Source: Verrucomicrobiota bacterium
GTDB taxonomy: Bacteria; Verrucomicrobiota; Kiritimatiellia; CAIQIC01; Lenti-01
Direction of reading: 5' to 3'
NCBI GenBank assembly: GCA_022709625.1
Contig: JAKLIL010000065.1
Coordinates: 1-8,166 of the forward strand
DNA length: 8,166 bases
This document shows positions 6,540-8,166 of the stretch, in pieces (within the stretch, counting starts at the first letter, position 1; each line of letters begins with the position of its first letter). Under the pieces are notes generated by a model. It saw only the letters and a program-made list of their open reading frames with translations. It did no database searches and was not told the DNA's origin. Both the position numbers and the translations under genes were made by a program.

Positions 6540-7388
6540 TCAGACCAACAGTTTGGCGAAGAGGCGGCGGGCGGTCGCGGTGGTTTGCGCCGCGACGTCG
6601 GCCGGCGCGGCGCCGCGCAGTTGCGCGAGGAGTTGCCCGACGTAGGGGACGTAGGCGGGCTCGGAGAGCGGTTTGCCGTCGGGCCCGGCCAAATGGGGCG
6701 GCATGTCCTCCGGCAGGGTGGGCGGCAGGTCGGGCGCGTCGGATTCCAGCAGGAAACGGCCGGCCGCCACCCTGGTCGCGTTTTCGCGCGCGCGGGCGTT
6801 TTTGGGGCGGGTGAGCGTGCCGCCAAAGGAAACCTGGACGTTTTTTTGCGCCAGCCAGCCGAGGGCATCGGCCGGGCCGGAATAGGCGTGGATCAGGATT
6901 CCGGCGGGGTGGGGCGGAAGATCCGCGAGCAGTTTCAGCATGGGTTCCCACGCGTCGCGGCAATGCAGGCTGGCAGGCAGGACCAGTTCGTAGGAGAGTT
7001 CGAGCTGGGCGCGGAAAACGGCCGTGCGGTCGGCGTCGAGCCCGTCGCCCATTCGTCCGTCGAGGCCGATCTCGCCGATGCCGGCGGGGCGGGAAGAAAC
7101 CACGCCGCGGAGATTTTCCAACCAGCGCGAACTGCGGTTTTGAATGAACCACGGGTGAAGGCCAAACGAGCAGATTACGAGTCCGGGATTGGCGTCGGCG
7201 AGGGCGCGCACGGCGGGCCAATCGGCCTCGGCGGTGGCGGCGACGTGCAGGATTTCGACGCCGGTGGCGCGGGCACGGGCGAGAACGCCGGGCAGATGCG
7301 GCGCCAGGCGGGGATCCTGCAAATGATTGTGCGCATCGACCCACGCCAGTTTTTGACTGCCGGCGGGCGTGGGCGGTGGTATGTTCAT
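6540..7388 (-). CDS. TatD-family metal-dependent hydrolase
   Basis: A 282-residue TIM-barrel amidohydrolase-type protein of the TatD family, whose characterised members are metal-dependent DNases or related hydrolases; the cytoplasm is the expected location. The metal-ligand motifs are present in order: VDAHNH (17-22, with His20 and His22), GEIGLD (105-110, with Glu106), LHCRDA (141-146, with His142), LIHAYSG (165-171, with His167; usually HCFSG), and LESDAPDLPP (214-223, with Asp217; usually ETDAP). SEPAYVPYV (242-250) replaces the usual NEP motif. About 15 extra residues precede the first strand compared with typical TatD proteins. The ATG at 7386-7388 was chosen; an in-frame ATG at 7409 would add seven residues and overlap the divergent gene's start. 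It converges with the acetylation pair and diverges from the lipoprotein gene, so it is probably a single-gene unit here. The substrate cannot be told from sequence. Confidence 0.9.
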   Translation of the reverse strand: MNIPPPTPAGSQKLAWVDAHNHLQDPRLAPHLPGVLARARATGVEILHVAATAEADWPAVRALADANPGLVICSFGLHPWFIQNRSSRWLENLRGVVSSRPAGIGEIGLDGRMGDGLDADRTAVFRAQLELSYELVLPASLHCRDAWEPMLKLLADLPPHPAGILIHAYSGPADALGWLAQKNVQVSFGGTLTRPKNARARENATRVAAGRFLLESDAPDLPPTLPEDMPPHLAGPDGKPLSEPAYVPYVGQLLAQLRGAAPADVAAQTTATARRLFAKLLV

Positions 7389-7394
7389 GCGGCC
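7389..7394. other. Six-base gap between divergent start codons
   Basis: The proposed start codons of the TatD-family gene (minus, 7386-7388) and the lipoprotein gene (plus, 7395-7397) are six bases apart. If both starts are correct, each 5' leader and promoter must lie inside the coding sequence of the other gene. Neither start has a clear Shine-Dalgarno sequence, so one or both may be misplaced by a few codons. Confidence 0.45.
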
Positions 7395-8166
7395 ATGGTG
7401 GAAGCGCATTCCATTCCAGTCAATCCGCAAAGGTGGCGGGCGGCGGGGTTGGCCTGGCTGCTGGCGGCATTGGCCGCGGGTTGCGGCACTTTCAGCCAGT
7501 ACCCGCTGGGGATGGAGCAGACCACCCTGCAACCGTTGCGGACGGGGCAAAAGACGGGGTATCGGCAGACGTTCGGCGGACGGACCAACGGCAATTCGGG
7601 CGTGCTGTTCGCGCTGGAAATGGGGCGCACAGCCCAGTTGGAAGGGGATTTTGCGGCGTCGCGGACGGCGTTCGAAGCCGCGATCGCGGGGACCAAGGCG
7701 CAGGACGAAAAGGCGGCGCTTTCGGCGTCGGGGGCGGCGGCGCAGGGCGCCGCCGTGCTGGTCAACGACAAGGCCATTCCCTACCGTGCGCCAAGCTACG
7801 AGCGAATCCTGGTGCACCACTACCAGGCGCTGAATTATCTGGCGACGAACGATTTGGTCGGTGCCGGCGTCGAGGTGCGCCGGGCCAACCGCGAGCAGGA
7901 AGAGGCGGCCCGGCGCCATGCGCGCGAAATCGACAAGGCCAAATCGGCGGCGGAGGGTGCCGCGTATGCCGCCGGGCGCGATGCCCACCTCGGCCCGGTT
8001 TACGCCGGACTCGATCGACTGGCGGGCACGGTGCAGCATTCCTTTCAAAACGCCGCAACCTTCTATCTCTCGGCGGTAGTCTGGGAAATGCTGGGGGAAG
8101 CGAACGACGCCTATATCGATCTCAAAAAAGCCCTGGAAATATATCCCGACAATCCGTTCGTGCAGC
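7395..8166 (+). CDS. COG3014-like TPR lipoprotein (3' end beyond window)
   Basis: An open frame from ATG 7395 with no stop before the window end; 257 residues are visible. The N-terminus is a lipoprotein signal peptide: basic NPQRWR (10-15), a hydrophobic stretch (17-28), then lipobox LAAGC with Cys30 as the predicted lipidation site. No Asp follows at position +2 (it is Gly), so outer-membrane sorting would be expected by the enterobacterial rule. Residues 69-97 and 219-255 look like TPR-type helix pairs: LEMGRTAQLEGDFAASRTAF (74-93) and LGEANDAYIDLKKALEIYP (233-251). Between them, YRAPSYERILVHHYQALNYL (130-149) and VEVRRANREQEE (159-170) match my recollection of COG3014 uncharacterised lipoproteins. 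A charged, Ala-rich segment (167-195) may be coiled coil. The role is unknown, perhaps envelope assembly. The start is the first ATG giving a normal signal peptide; it lies six bases from the divergent TatD-family gene. Confidence 0.82.
   Translation, partial: MVEAHSIPVNPQRWRAAGLAWLLAALAAGCGTFSQYPLGMEQTTLQPLRTGQKTGYRQTFGGRTNGNSGVLFALEMGRTAQLEGDFAASRTAFEAAIAGTKAQDEKAALSASGAAAQGAAVLVNDKAIPYRAPSYERILVHHYQALNYLATNDLVGAGVEVRRANREQEEAARRHAREIDKAKSAAEGAAYAAGRDAHLGPVYAGLDRLAGTVQHSFQNAATFYLSAVVWEMLGEANDAYIDLKKALEIYPDNPFVQ

Noticed and set aside
6540..8048. TatD-family gene extended upstream to 502 codons
   Set aside because: The extra N-terminal 220 residues are antisense to the lipoprotein gene and do not resemble any TatD N-terminus; the family domain begins just after 7388.

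Overview
This is a GC-rich window with seven protein genes on both strands and little intergenic space. A periplasmic-type lipoprotein, an AlgI/AlgJ-like acetylation pair and a GT-C membrane enzyme point to a Gram-negative-type bacterium. The composition, a bacterial mevalonate-pathway enzyme and a TTCCA-N-TGGAA palindrome motif would suit a member of the PVC group (Verrucomicrobiota/Kiritimatiellota-like) or another high-GC Gram-negative. That placement is a weak inference; nothing here is a firm taxonomic marker.

Left part, minus strand, read from 3511 down to 20: a complete HMG-CoA synthase (class I MvaS type, all three catalytic residues present), then after 14 bases a 665-residue ArnT/GT39-like GT-C glycosyltransferase with a large C-terminal extracytoplasmic part, then overlapping by 17 bases a small TfoX N-terminal-domain protein. 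Spacing and overlap indicate one operon.

Centre: a 175-bp divergent intergenic region (3512-3686) separates that operon from a plus-strand pair. It holds two copies of an 18-bp sequence that is itself an interrupted palindrome, set exactly 31 bp apart (about three helical turns). This is the most unusual non-coding structure in the window.

Right of centre, plus strand: an AlgI-family MBOAT membrane O-acyltransferase (3687-5228), followed one base later by a membrane-anchored AlgJ/AlgX-like SGNH-fold acetyltransferase (5230-6408). Together they form a typical module for O-acetylating an exported polysaccharide.

Right end: a convergent 131-bp gap, then a TatD-family metal-dependent hydrolase on the minus strand (6540-7388). 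Its start lies only 6 bases from the start of a divergent lipoprotein gene (7395 onward) that runs off the window end and resembles the COG3014 TPR-like lipoproteins.

Working picture (inference): most of the window serves the cell envelope. HMG-CoA synthase would feed isoprenoid synthesis, including polyprenyl-phosphate carriers; the GT-C enzyme would use polyprenyl-linked sugars; the MBOAT/SGNH pair would acetylate a surface polysaccharide. No mobile element, CRISPR array, tRNA or rRNA was seen, and no clearly novel multi-gene system can be demonstrated from this sequence alone.
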